Assembly: GCA_964546145.1 (NCBI GenBank)
Contig: CAZJIU010000102.1
Coordinates: 1-6,336, forward strand
DNA from: CAZAKO01 sp964546145
GTDB lineage: Bacteria > Fidelibacterota > UBA2242
Direction: 5' to 3'
Length of the DNA: 6,336 nt
Both the position numbers and the translations under genes were made by a program. Positions 1 to 6,336 of this stretch are shown here, in pieces (within the stretch, counting starts at the first letter, position 1; each line of letters starts with the position of its first letter). The notes under the pieces were generated by a model. It did not search any database and had not been told where the DNA came from. It saw only the letters and a program-made list of their open reading frames with translations.

Positions 1-608
1 ATGTCAATGATTCCCAGGTACATAAAATATATGAATGGGATGTCGTTGATGACTCTACCATAACAAATAAACAATTACTCTACACCATTCCGGTAACCGG
101 ATATGCGGATGGGATGAAGATAGATGAAGATGGCAATATTTATTGTACCTGTTCGTCAGCTGTTTGGGTCATATCACCTTCAGGAGAGTTCCTTGGGAAA
201 ATTGACTTACCGTCGAGCGGCTCAGCCTCCAACTGTGCCTGGGGTGAAAGCGATAACAAAACATTGTTTATCACTGCGGGCACTTCGGTTTATAGAGTTA
301 GACCGCTTGTTTCTGCTGTTGGAGATCATGGATCCATTTCACCCGTGGAATTTCAACTGTTCCAAAACTATCCGAATCCTTTCAATCCAACAACTCGGAT
401 CGATTACTCTGTACCAAAGAGGGGTTACATCTCTCTCAAGGTTTATAATCTTCTTGGTGAGGAAGTAATGACTTTATTTGAAGATGTCCGCCAGCCGGGA
501 AATTATGAGGTAACCCTCGATGGGAGCAAACTTCCAGGCGGAGTTTATTTATATCGCCTTATGGTTAATAATTTTGGGGAGACCAGGAAATTCATCCTGT
601 TGAATTAA
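1..608 (+). CDS. SMP-30/gluconolactonase-like beta-propeller with C-terminal type IX sorting domain (5' partial)
   Basis: The reading frame is open from position 3 and gives 201 residues before the TAA at 606-608; the true start lies upstream of the window. Residues 1 to about 100 look like the last blades of an SMP-30/gluconolactonase/LRE-like six-bladed propeller: 'YADGMKIDEDGNIYCT', then 'GVWVISPSG'-like blade text (here 'AVWVISPSGEFLGKI'), then 'NCAWG..DNKTLFITAGTSVYRV'. In this family the Asp of the 'DGM' motif (residue 36 here) is a metal ligand at the active site. Family members hydrolyse sugar lactones to aldonic acids. Residues about 116-201 are a Por/type IX secretion sorting domain, opening with 'FQLFQNYPNPFNPTT' and ending 'ETRKFILLN', so the protein is probably exported across the outer membrane and its tail removed. 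The XylR-like gene starts 31 bp downstream, which suggests co-transcription. Lactonase activity is inferred; the propeller could instead bind or act on another ligand. The first ATG in view (114) is internal, not the start. Confidence 0.85.
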   Translation, partial: VNDSQVHKIYEWDVVDDSTITNKQLLYTIPVTGYADGMKIDEDGNIYCTCSSAVWVISPSGEFLGKIDLPSSGSASNCAWGESDNKTLFITAGTSVYRVRPLVSAVGDHGSISPVEFQLFQNYPNPFNPTTRIDYSVPKRGYISLKVYNLLGEEVMTLFEDVRQPGNYEVTLDGSKLPGGVYLYRLMVNNFGETRKFILLN

Positions 609-625
609 TACCCAATAACGTTTAT

Positions 626-630
626 AAAGG
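626..630 (+). promoter_or_regulatory. Ribosome binding site of the XylR-like gene
   Basis: AAAGG lies nine bases before the ATG at 640. The alternative in-frame ATG at 661 has no purine-rich stretch at a suitable distance, so 640 is preferred. However, the conserved part of the protein only begins at 'MKRVILLVETS', so 661 cannot be excluded. Confidence 0.5.
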
Positions 631-639
631 TTGCCTTAA

Positions 640-1800
640 ATGGAAAAAAATGAACGTAGCATGAAAAGAGTTATTTTACTTGTCGAGACATCGCGTGAGT
701 TTGGCCGGCAATTAATCATCGGAATTGCCCGCTATTCAAGATTCCACGGTCCCTGGGCTTTTTATAAGGAACCGATTGGTTTAAAATCTTCTATTCCTCA
801 TCTAACCAGCTGGAAACCGGATGGAATTATCATGCGCGATTCCCTGATTAAGAACGAGCTAATCGATCTTAAGATTCCGACCATCCTTGTTCAGCATGAT
901 TCGACATGCCCCCAAAATGTACCGGTTGTTAAAACTGATTCGGCGGCAATCGCCAAAATGGCCAGCGAGCACTTGATCGAAAAAGGATTCAAGAACTTCG
1001 CGTTCTGCGGATTCGATAATTTTGAATGGTCAAATAACCGGAAACTATATTTTTGCAAATATAATGACGAAGCCGGTTTCAAGACTTATGCTTACCGTTC
1101 GCCCAAAAACATCAAGGTAGACGATTGGGAGAGGGAGCAGCAGCATGTAAGCAAATGGCTTAAAACCGTGCCAAAACCCGTGGGTATATTTGCTAGTAAT
1201 GACGATCGGGGACAGCATATTCTGGAGGTCTGCAAACTGCTTGGCTATAAAGTGCCCGAGGATGTGGCGGTGATTGGTGTTGATAACGATCCGATGGTTT
1301 GTGAAATCGGATATCCGCCACTCACCAGCATTGCCATGAACGTTGAATCTGCCGGTTATGAATCTGCCAGATTATTGGATCAACTGATTGACGAAAAAAG
1401 GATCGAGGGGCAGCAAATACTTGTCTCCCCAACCCATGTTGTGCAACGCCAATCATCGGATATTCTTGCGGTCAATGATCCCGAAGTTGCCACGGCAATT
1501 CGTTTTATCAAGGAAAACGCAAAAAATAAAATTCTTGTTAAAGATGTCGTACGAACAACCAATGTTAGCAGACGCACCCTGGAACAACGGTTTATGAAGA
1601 CCATTCACCGCTCCATTCACGATGAAATTCGGCAAGTGCGAGTTGAATGGATTTCCAAATTGCTGATCGAAACTGAGCTCCCTATTTCTCACATCGCTTC
1701 GTTTTTCGATTTTACCGATGTGGAACATATTTCACGTTATTTTAAAAAGACCAAAGGAATTGGTCTGCGCGAATTTCGCAAGCTTCATCAATTACGTTGA
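640..1800 (+). CDS. XylR-type transcriptional regulator (LacI-like sugar sensor plus AraC HTH)
   Basis: This is a complete 386-residue protein, close to the 392 residues of E. coli XylR and of the same layout. Residues about 8-275 form a periplasmic-binding-protein-like sensor domain: 'RVILLVETSREFGRQLIIGIARY' at the start, 'PVGIFASNDDRGQHILEVCKLLGYKVPEDVAVIGVDND' in the middle (the same place as 'TGIIAVTDARARHILQVCEH' in XylR), and 'ILVSPTHVVQRQSSD' at the end. Residues about 283-383 are an AraC-family DNA-binding domain. Its first helix-turn-helix is near 299-322 ('TNVSRRTLEQRF') and its second near 348-380 ('PISHIASFFDF', then 'ISRYFKKTKG' and 'LREFR'). Such proteins are cytoplasmic and usually activate sugar-use genes when the sugar binds. 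The neighbours (lactonase-like, LamG and GH31 proteins) suggest control of this locus. Xylose is the known ligand of E. coli XylR, but many FCB relatives carry this label without a tested ligand, so I give no gene symbol. No xylA or xylB is in the window. Confidence 0.92.
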   Translation: MEKNERSMKRVILLVETSREFGRQLIIGIARYSRFHGPWAFYKEPIGLKSSIPHLTSWKPDGIIMRDSLIKNELIDLKIPTILVQHDSTCPQNVPVVKTDSAAIAKMASEHLIEKGFKNFAFCGFDNFEWSNNRKLYFCKYNDEAGFKTYAYRSPKNIKVDDWEREQQHVSKWLKTVPKPVGIFASNDDRGQHILEVCKLLGYKVPEDVAVIGVDNDPMVCEIGYPPLTSIAMNVESAGYESARLLDQLIDEKRIEGQQILVSPTHVVQRQSSDILAVNDPEVATAIRFIKENAKNKILVKDVVRTTNVSRRTLEQRFMKTIHRSIHDEIRQVRVEWISKLLIETELPISHIASFFDFTDVEHISRYFKKTKGIGLREFRKLHQLR

Positions 1801-1869
1801 TATTTCCTCTTTACTGTAAATTTTTCAAGACCGCTAAGCAGCATATCATCAATTAGCTATAAATCTATA

Positions 1870-1897
1870 TTGCCGCAAAGTTGGCAGGTGTTAAAAT
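1870..1897 (+). promoter_or_regulatory. Candidate housekeeping-type promoter before the LamG gene
   Basis: A -35-like TTGCCG (1870-1875; four of six match TTGACA) and a -10-like TAAAAT (1892-1897; five of six match TATAAT) are separated by 16 bp. A transcript from here would have a leader of roughly 115 bases before the ATG at 2020. AT-rich intergenic DNA gives such matches by chance, and promoter rules in this lineage may differ from those of E. coli. Confidence 0.25.
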
Positions 1898-1903
1898 ATT
1901 AGT

Positions 1904-1917
1904 AATTTGCGCAATTT
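1904..1917 (+). promoter_or_regulatory. Short palindrome, possible operator
   Basis: The core TTGCGCAA (1907-1914) is a perfect 8-bp palindrome. Two further pairs match outside one mismatch, giving AATTTGCGCAATTT. It lies just downstream of the candidate -10 box, where a bound protein could affect initiation. Central CG/GC palindromes are typical of dimeric LacI-type regulators, whereas the neighbouring regulator carries an AraC domain, which usually binds direct repeats. The link to that regulator is therefore uncertain. Confidence 0.25.
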
Positions 1918-2007
1918 GGTTAAAAAAAAGTTAGAAGTGGCTTTTATTCTAAGTGCAAAGTCACTACTATTCAATAGGATTTTTTGATAGTTGTTAACCA
2001 TATTTTT

Positions 2008-2014
2008 AAGGGGG
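2008..2014 (+). promoter_or_regulatory. Strong ribosome binding site of the LamG gene
   Basis: AAGGGGG lies five bases before the ATG at 2020 and decides the start. The longer open frame back to a TTG at 1984 would add 12 residues in front of the signal peptide and has no such site. Confidence 0.7.
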
Positions 2015-2019
2015 TGAAT

Positions 2020-3120
2020 ATGAGAACAAAGTTACACTATTTGTTGCCTATTTTTCTTTTGCTGGTTGGAAGTTTGTTTGCTCAAGTTGATCCGGGCTCG
2101 GCTAATTTAATTCACTTATGGACCTTCGAGGACGGCACCCTCGACGACAAGGTCGGTATAGCTCATGGCGAAGTTAACGGTGAAAACGTATTTGTTGAGG
2201 ATGGAGACCTTGTCGCCTATGCGAATGATACAGGTATAGGAGACTCATGGGTTGACTTGCCTGGTTGGGCTATTGATATAGGTGGTACTTGCGATGAGGT
2301 TGCGGTTGCAGCCTGGTTCACGCCGGATGGCGCGTACAATATCGAGTGGAACACAGTTTGGTTTTTTGGCGATGATGGACAAGGTGCCGGTACGGGTTCC
2401 GATGGGATGGCCCTGCAAGCTCGCCGGGGTGACGGTCACGCGCGTTTCTGGTTCACAGCCGGTGCGCCAGCAGGATATAATGCCGAAGATGGCGTGAATG
2501 ATGATGCCTACGGCAATTATAATAACGACGAGTTGTATCACGTTGTCTGTCAGGTCAATACCGATGGCGAACTCATGATGTACCATGACGCAGAATTAGT
2601 CGGCATCACTCCGCTGACGACCAATCCTGCGACGGGTGACATTAAGAGCATCTATGATATCAGCCCAAACTTCGCCCGTTTTTGTACTAGTACCTATGCC
2701 ACAGATAATTGCTGGGTGGGCAGGATTCATGAGATATCGATTTTCGACAAAGCGTTAACCGATGACGAGATTCTTTTTCTTTTTAATGCGGGTGTGGATG
2801 GATACCCGGGTACCGATACTACTAATGCTGTCAAAAACGAGACCGCACGGCTTCCCCAAGCATTCAGCCTGGCACAGAATCATCCCAATCCCTTCAATCC
2901 GACTACAGAGATCAGCTATTCTTTGAAACAGAGAGAGCAGGTAAAGCTGATTGTTTGCGATATATTAGGCAGAGAAATAGCTACGCTGGTAGATGGATTT
3001 CAGGATCAAGGTACGTACAATATTACATTTAATGCCCAGGACTTAACCAGCGGAATCTATTACTACCAGTTACGGACTTCAACAGGTGTTTTGACCAAAA
3101 AGATGATCTTGATGAAATAA
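2020..3120 (+). CDS. Exported LamG/concanavalin A-like domain protein with type IX sorting domain
   Basis: The protein has 366 residues. Residues 1-21 are a signal peptide: basic 'MRTK', a hydrophobic stretch 'LLPIFLLLVG', and a likely cut after 'SLFA' before Gln22. Residues about 28-258 match the LamG/LamG-like jellyroll (concanavalin A-like lectin/glucanase fold): it opens 'NLIHLWTFEDGTLDDKVG', has the mid-domain 'ELYHVVCQVNTDGELMMYHDAELVG', and closes 'WVGRIHEISIFDKALTDDEILFLFNAG'. Such domains commonly bind glycans or proteins; I see no clear catalytic motif. Residues about 279-366 are a Por/type IX sorting domain ('FSLAQNHPNPFNPTTEISY' to 'KKMILMK'), so the mature protein is probably secreted or held on the cell surface. 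Cys222 and Cys231 could form a disulphide. A strong hairpin follows the stop, so this may be a single-gene transcript. A role in glycan binding next to the GH31 enzyme is an inference from context. The central domain is clearly richer in G and C than the SGNH/TPR gene that follows. Confidence 0.88.
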   Translation: MRTKLHYLLPIFLLLVGSLFAQVDPGSANLIHLWTFEDGTLDDKVGIAHGEVNGENVFVEDGDLVAYANDTGIGDSWVDLPGWAIDIGGTCDEVAVAAWFTPDGAYNIEWNTVWFFGDDGQGAGTGSDGMALQARRGDGHARFWFTAGAPAGYNAEDGVNDDAYGNYNNDELYHVVCQVNTDGELMMYHDAELVGITPLTTNPATGDIKSIYDISPNFARFCTSTYATDNCWVGRIHEISIFDKALTDDEILFLFNAGVDGYPGTDTTNAVKNETARLPQAFSLAQNHPNPFNPTTEISYSLKQREQVKLIVCDILGREIATLVDGFQDQGTYNITFNAQDLTSGIYYYQLRTSTGVLTKKMILMK

Positions 3121-3166
3121 GTAGGATCTTCCAATAGATATTTGGCAAATTCCGGTTATTTTTACG

Positions 3167-3202
3167 AATAATGCCGGGGCAAACAATTGCTCCGGCATTA
3201 TT
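3167..3202 (+). terminator. Strong hairpin after the LamG gene, probable terminator
   Basis: AATAATGCCGGGGC (3167-3180) pairs with GCTCCGGCATTATT (3189-3202). The stem is 14 bp with a single G-T wobble, and the loop is 8 bases (AAACAATT). It begins 46 bp after the stop codon. The following run of T is short (TTTAATA), so termination may be partial, or the stem may instead protect the 3' end of the messenger. Confidence 0.7.
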
Positions 3203-3289
3203 TAATAGGGGGTGTTGGTATATCGGAAACGATCAGGCGCTATGCATTAAACCAGATAACCTAAAATCTCAAATTGTTAATTAGCAATA

Positions 3290-5542
3290 ATGACAAAACA
3301 AAAAAAGGCAAAGAAGCAAATCAGGCTTACTAAATCCAAAAAAGTTGTTTTTAGTTTTGTACTGGTAATATTACCAATCTTAATTCTATTGCTATTTGAG
3401 TTGTTTTTACGTTTGATTAATTATGGTGATAATCCTAACCTGTTTATTAACAATCCATTGAAAAATTACCAGGAAAATAAGATTGTAAATCCTGAGATTG
3501 GCAAAAAATATTTTAAAAAGTTTCAATATACTCGTCCACTACATGATATGTTCAGGAAAGAAAAACCTAAAAATGGTTTTAGAATATTTGTGCTGGGCAG
3601 CTCAACGGTAGTTGGCTTTCCTTACGAAGAGAACCTGGCGTTTTCAAAAATTCTATATGAACGATTACAAGACAGTTACCCGGATAGATATATTGAAGTC
3701 ATCAATACAGCTATCACAGCAATAAACAGTTATACTTTACTGGACTATATTGATGATATTTTAAAGGAAGAACCGGATGCTATTCTGATTTATGCCGGGC
3801 ATAATGAATTTTACGGAGCTTTTGGCATTGGCTCTATTGAAAAAACATACAGGTCAAGGGCATTGACTTTCCTACATTTGGATCTTTTATCTTTCAGGGG
3901 CTATCAATTATTACGAAATACAATTAATAAAATTCGTGAGTTCGTAGCTGGCAACAAACCTGAAGAATTTGTCAAGGGCACCCTGATGGAATTAATCGTG
4001 GATAATAGGGAAATAGCCTATAAAAGCGATGTATACGCTACCTGTATCGAAGAGTTCAGAAGTAACCTGGAAAGCCTGTTATCAAAAGCTGCAAAAAGGA
4101 ATGTGCCCGTGTTTTTAAGTGAAGTTGTGAGCAATATTAAAGATTTACCGCCATTTTGCTCAGTGGCAACCGATTCATATCCGGCTGCTGCGGAAATATT
4201 TAACGAGGCGAAAAAATATGACAAGAATCGGGATTTTAATAAAGCCCGGGGAAACTACTATCTGGCGAAAGACCTGGACTGCGTCAGGTTCAGGGCATCC
4301 GAGGAGATAAATGAAATTATTCATGATTTGGCTGGTCAATACGATGCTGCGCTGGTTCCCATGAAAGCGTATTTTGAGGAAGCTTCGCCAAATGGACTTA
4401 TAGGCAATAATCTCATAACCGAACACGTTCATCCCAATATCGACGGATGCTTTTTAATGGCCGAAGCCTTTTATCATGAAATAGTCGATTCAAAATTAAT
4501 CGCTGATAAGGTCGAGCCGATCTACTTTAAGAATTCAGACTATTATAAGAAAAATTGGGCGTATACCAATCTCGATAGCATGATTGCCGTTCATAAAATA
4601 AATAGTCTGCGCAGTTATTGGCCTTTCAAGCCATTAGATAACTCGTCCCCCGATTACCTGGATACCTATAAACCTGGATCAAAGGTTGATTCCATAGCAT
4701 TTGCTTTTGTGAAAAGCTCTGATCCGGATATTCATGGTGCCCATCTGAAAATGGCGGAATTTTACGAAGTAAAAGGGAATTATTTCAAGGCATTCAAGGA
4801 GTATCATGCGGCCATAAAATGCAACCAGTTCTATGTAAAAGATTATCTCGAAGCGGCCAGTTGCCTGATGCATACCAACGATTTTTCTTTGGCGCTGCAA
4901 TTTTATAATCAATCGTTGCAATTACAGGAAACATTTATTGCTTATTACAATAAAAGCGAAATACTTTTTCTGAGGGGAGACTATGCGGAAGCTATTAATA
5001 CCTTGAATAAAGCCCTTGAACTAGAAAACACTCCAGAGTCCCGAGAAAAGGTATTGAAGAAGATGTACAAAATCTATTTTTATTCGGGAAATAAAAATAA
5101 AATGTTCGAAACCTTGGCTGAAATAAGAAAAATAGATCCCGGCTATCAGCCGGCTTTTTCCGCGCATAAAAAGAGTTTTGCCTTCTTAATTCCAGTGCAA
5201 GTTAAAGATCAGGTTGAAAACGCTTATAGATTATACAAGTCCGGTGATTTTGACCAGGCTCTCGCAGAATTTCTGCTTTCACTCGAGATAAAAGCAACAC
5301 CTCTGGCAAATCGTTGCGTTGGTGATATCCTGTTTTCCAGGAACAACAGCAAAGCGATTATATATTATCAAAGAGCCTACCCCGGTTATAAATATGATGT
5401 CGACTTTTTAGTAAATCTGGCAATTCTTTACGTGCAGAATAAATTAGAAAAGAAGGCTTATGAAGTTTTAAATGAGATCAAACAACTTGATCCGGGAAAT
5501 GAAAAAATACAGCTGCTCGAAGAGAGCGTTCGGCAACTATGA
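3290..5542 (+). CDS. Membrane-anchored SGNH/GDSL-like hydrolase with C-terminal TPR array
   Basis: The protein has 750 residues. A lysine-rich N terminus is followed by one hydrophobic segment (about residues 19-41, 'VVFSFVLVILPILILLLFEL'), consistent with an inner-membrane anchor and the rest outside the cytoplasm. Residues about 97-400 resemble an SGNH hydrolase. Block I is 'FVLGSSTVVGF', with Ser105 at the nucleophile position. Block III is 'IYAGHNEFYG' (Asn172). Block V is 'EHVHPN', with His381 as catalytic His and Glu378 where Asp is usual. Block II reads 'NTAITAINSYT', with Ala where the oxyanion-hole Gly is normally seen. Residues about 478-750 hold roughly seven TPR-like helical pairs, for example 'GNYFKAFKEYHAAIK', 'GDYAEAINTLNKALELE' and 'GDFDQALAEFLLSLEI'; a shorter TPR-like stretch sits near 300-330 inside the hydrolase part. 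The domain pairing is one I recognise from Ignavibacteria-like genomes, but I know of no assigned substrate. Esterase or acyl-ester removal from polysaccharide is possible. No clear ribosome binding site precedes the ATG. The gene is AT-rich. Confidence 0.85.
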   Translation: MTKQKKAKKQIRLTKSKKVVFSFVLVILPILILLLFELFLRLINYGDNPNLFINNPLKNYQENKIVNPEIGKKYFKKFQYTRPLHDMFRKEKPKNGFRIFVLGSSTVVGFPYEENLAFSKILYERLQDSYPDRYIEVINTAITAINSYTLLDYIDDILKEEPDAILIYAGHNEFYGAFGIGSIEKTYRSRALTFLHLDLLSFRGYQLLRNTINKIREFVAGNKPEEFVKGTLMELIVDNREIAYKSDVYATCIEEFRSNLESLLSKAAKRNVPVFLSEVVSNIKDLPPFCSVATDSYPAAAEIFNEAKKYDKNRDFNKARGNYYLAKDLDCVRFRASEEINEIIHDLAGQYDAALVPMKAYFEEASPNGLIGNNLITEHVHPNIDGCFLMAEAFYHEIVDSKLIADKVEPIYFKNSDYYKKNWAYTNLDSMIAVHKINSLRSYWPFKPLDNSSPDYLDTYKPGSKVDSIAFAFVKSSDPDIHGAHLKMAEFYEVKGNYFKAFKEYHAAIKCNQFYVKDYLEAASCLMHTNDFSLALQFYNQSLQLQETFIAYYNKSEILFLRGDYAEAINTLNKALELENTPESREKVLKKMYKIYFYSGNKNKMFETLAEIRKIDPGYQPAFSAHKKSFAFLIPVQVKDQVENAYRLYKSGDFDQALAEFLLSLEIKATPLANRCVGDILFSRNNSKAIIYYQRAYPGYKYDVDFLVNLAILYVQNKLEKKAYEVLNEIKQLDPGNEKIQLLEESVRQL

Positions 5543-5734
5543 AAATACTTTTAGTTTTCAGTCGTTAAAAAACATAATGGAACTGTAAGACTTAGGATAA
5601 TGCTTAATAATTTTTATATTCACAGACGGAGCGGGAGTAATATTTTCAGCATGTCATTTGAAAACAGGAAAGTGTTTAGGTAATGGATCAACCAATTTGA
5701 ATTTACTACTCCCATAATGCTGGAATCAGAGACG

Positions 5735-6336
5735 ATGATGCCAATCAAAACCAAAGCAGGAATTCTCTTTTTGTTAGTTGGTTTATTCAATGTTTTCGAT
5801 AGTAACGCTTATGAGATGATTGAAAATGGCATATCTCTTCGGCCGCAAAATCATCCACTGACAGGCGTAAAGAAGTTGATCATAAAAGTGTATGCGGATG
5901 ATATTATTCAGGTCATCGGATTACCCGGGGATACCAGTTTTATTCCAATGAGTCTTATAACATCTGGTATGAAGCTGTCAAAAATCACGGCGAAAGTGGA
6001 AAAATCCGCGGATGAAATTCATATCAAGACTAACAAGCTGAAAGTCATCGTCAATGAATACGATGGGCGGCTGATCATCAAAAATATTGAAGGTGAAGTC
6101 CTTCTGCAGGTGGGACTCAGCCAGATTATTCCCGACACTGTCCTCGATGAAAAAGTCTATAACATCCAACAAGCATTTCAATTGGCGGATGACGAGGCAT
6201 TGTACGGTTTGGGACAGCATCAGGAAGGAGTATTCAATTGGCGCGGTCACTATGTCGAATTATTTCAGCATAACATGCGAGCCGTTGTGCCGTTTTTATT
6301 ATCCACGATGGGATACGGCATACTTTGGGATAATTA
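5735..6336 (+). CDS. Glycoside hydrolase family 31 alpha-glycosidase, N-terminal part (3' partial)
   Basis: The frame is open to the window edge and gives 200 codons plus two bases. Residues 1-25 look like a signal peptide: 'MMPIKTK', then hydrophobic 'AGILFLLVGLFNVF', with a likely cut after 'DSNA'. Residues about 27-200 match the GH31 N-terminal beta-sandwich. The signature 'LYGLGQHQEGVFNWRGHYV' (157-174) is followed by 'LFQHNMRAVVPFLLSTMGYGILWDN', the run typical of GH31 alpha-xylosidase/alpha-glucosidase proteins. The catalytic (beta/alpha)8 barrel with its two Asp residues lies beyond the window. GH31 enzymes release alpha-linked glucose or xylose from the non-reducing end. With a XylR-like regulator nearby, alpha-xylosidase is a reasonable guess, but the decisive residues are not visible. 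The ATG at 5735 (or the adjacent one at 5738) is preferred because it starts the signal peptide and has GGAA nine bases upstream. An in-frame ATG at 5717 would add the acidic 'MLESET'; the nearest upstream in-frame stop is at 5681. The preceding 192 bp holds only a weak promoter-like pair (TTAGGA at 5592, TATATT at 5615). Confidence 0.88.
   Translation, partial: MMPIKTKAGILFLLVGLFNVFDSNAYEMIENGISLRPQNHPLTGVKKLIIKVYADDIIQVIGLPGDTSFIPMSLITSGMKLSKITAKVEKSADEIHIKTNKLKVIVNEYDGRLIIKNIEGEVLLQVGLSQIIPDTVLDEKVYNIQQAFQLADDEALYGLGQHQEGVFNWRGHYVELFQHNMRAVVPFLLSTMGYGILWDN

Noticed and set aside
124..468. Open frame of 114 codons on the + strand
   Set aside because: It overlaps the lactonase/sorting-domain frame in another phase, and its translation shows no recognisable domain.
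1380..1728. Minus-strand open frames of 74 and 91 codons
   Set aside because: Both lie inside the AraC domain of the regulator, whose + strand translation matches a known family throughout.
1810..1825. TTTACTGTAAA followed by five T, a possible terminator of the regulator gene
   Set aside because: The stem is only four A/T-rich pairs with a three-base loop, too weak to support.
2245..2586. Minus-strand open frame of 113 codons, and a + strand 71-codon frame, within the LamG gene
   Set aside because: They shadow a GC-rich coding stretch; there is no ribosome binding site or domain, and the LamG frame explains the sequence.
361..2900. Similar DNA at 367-393 and 2884-2910 as a possible mobile repeat
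   Set aside because: The similarity reflects the shared 'NPFNPTT' sorting-domain motif; the DNA differs at many third positions, so these are homologous protein domains and not a recent repeat.
4018..4921. Three minus-strand open frames within the SGNH/TPR gene
   Set aside because: The opposite frame is a continuous 750-codon gene with clear motifs, and these have no start signals.
5540..5560. TGAAAA and TTTTCA inverted repeat overlapping the stop codon of the SGNH/TPR gene
   Set aside because: Six mostly A-T pairs with a nine-base loop and no T tract after it; likely chance in AT-rich DNA.
5978..6250. Minus-strand open frame of 90 codons near the window end
   Set aside because: The + strand codes for the GH31 N-terminal domain over the same bases, including the GLGQHQEG motif.

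Overview
The window comes from a bacterium of the FCB superphylum. Two proteins end in the type IX secretion (Por) sorting domain with the 'QNYPNPFNPTT' style opening. That wording is commoner in Ignavibacteria, Calditrichota, KSB1 and related lineages than in classical Bacteroidetes. The anchored SGNH-hydrolase/TPR protein also fits those lineages. This placement rests on recognising families; no phylogeny was run. Base composition is moderate to AT-rich and uneven between genes.

All five genes lie on the + strand. (1) Positions 1-608: the 3' end of a secreted SMP-30/gluconolactonase-like beta-propeller with a C-terminal sorting domain. (2) 640-1800: a complete XylR-type regulator (LacI-like sugar-binding domain plus AraC helix-turn-helix), 31 bp downstream and with its own ribosome binding site. 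(3) A 219-bp gap with a weak candidate promoter and a palindrome, then 2020-3120: an exported LamG/concanavalin A-like protein with a second sorting domain. (4) A strong hairpin (3167-3202), then 3290-5542: a membrane-anchored SGNH-like hydrolase with a long C-terminal TPR array. (5) 5735 to the window end: the N-terminal 200 codons of an exported glycoside hydrolase family 31 enzyme, cut off before its catalytic domain.

The simplest reading is part of an accessory carbohydrate-use locus. A XylR-like sensor, a lactonase-like protein, a carbohydrate-binding-like surface protein and a GH31 alpha-glycosidase together suggest use of xylose-containing or other alpha-linked glycans outside the cytoplasm. 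The substrate is inferred from family membership. The SGNH/TPR gene may be an unrelated neighbour.

I saw no RNA genes, CRISPR arrays, insertion sequences or phage genes, and no clearly new multi-gene system. The points most worth checking are the lactonase-sorting domain fusion, the altered SGNH motifs in the 750-residue protein, the palindrome before the LamG gene, and the GH31 gene at the edge.
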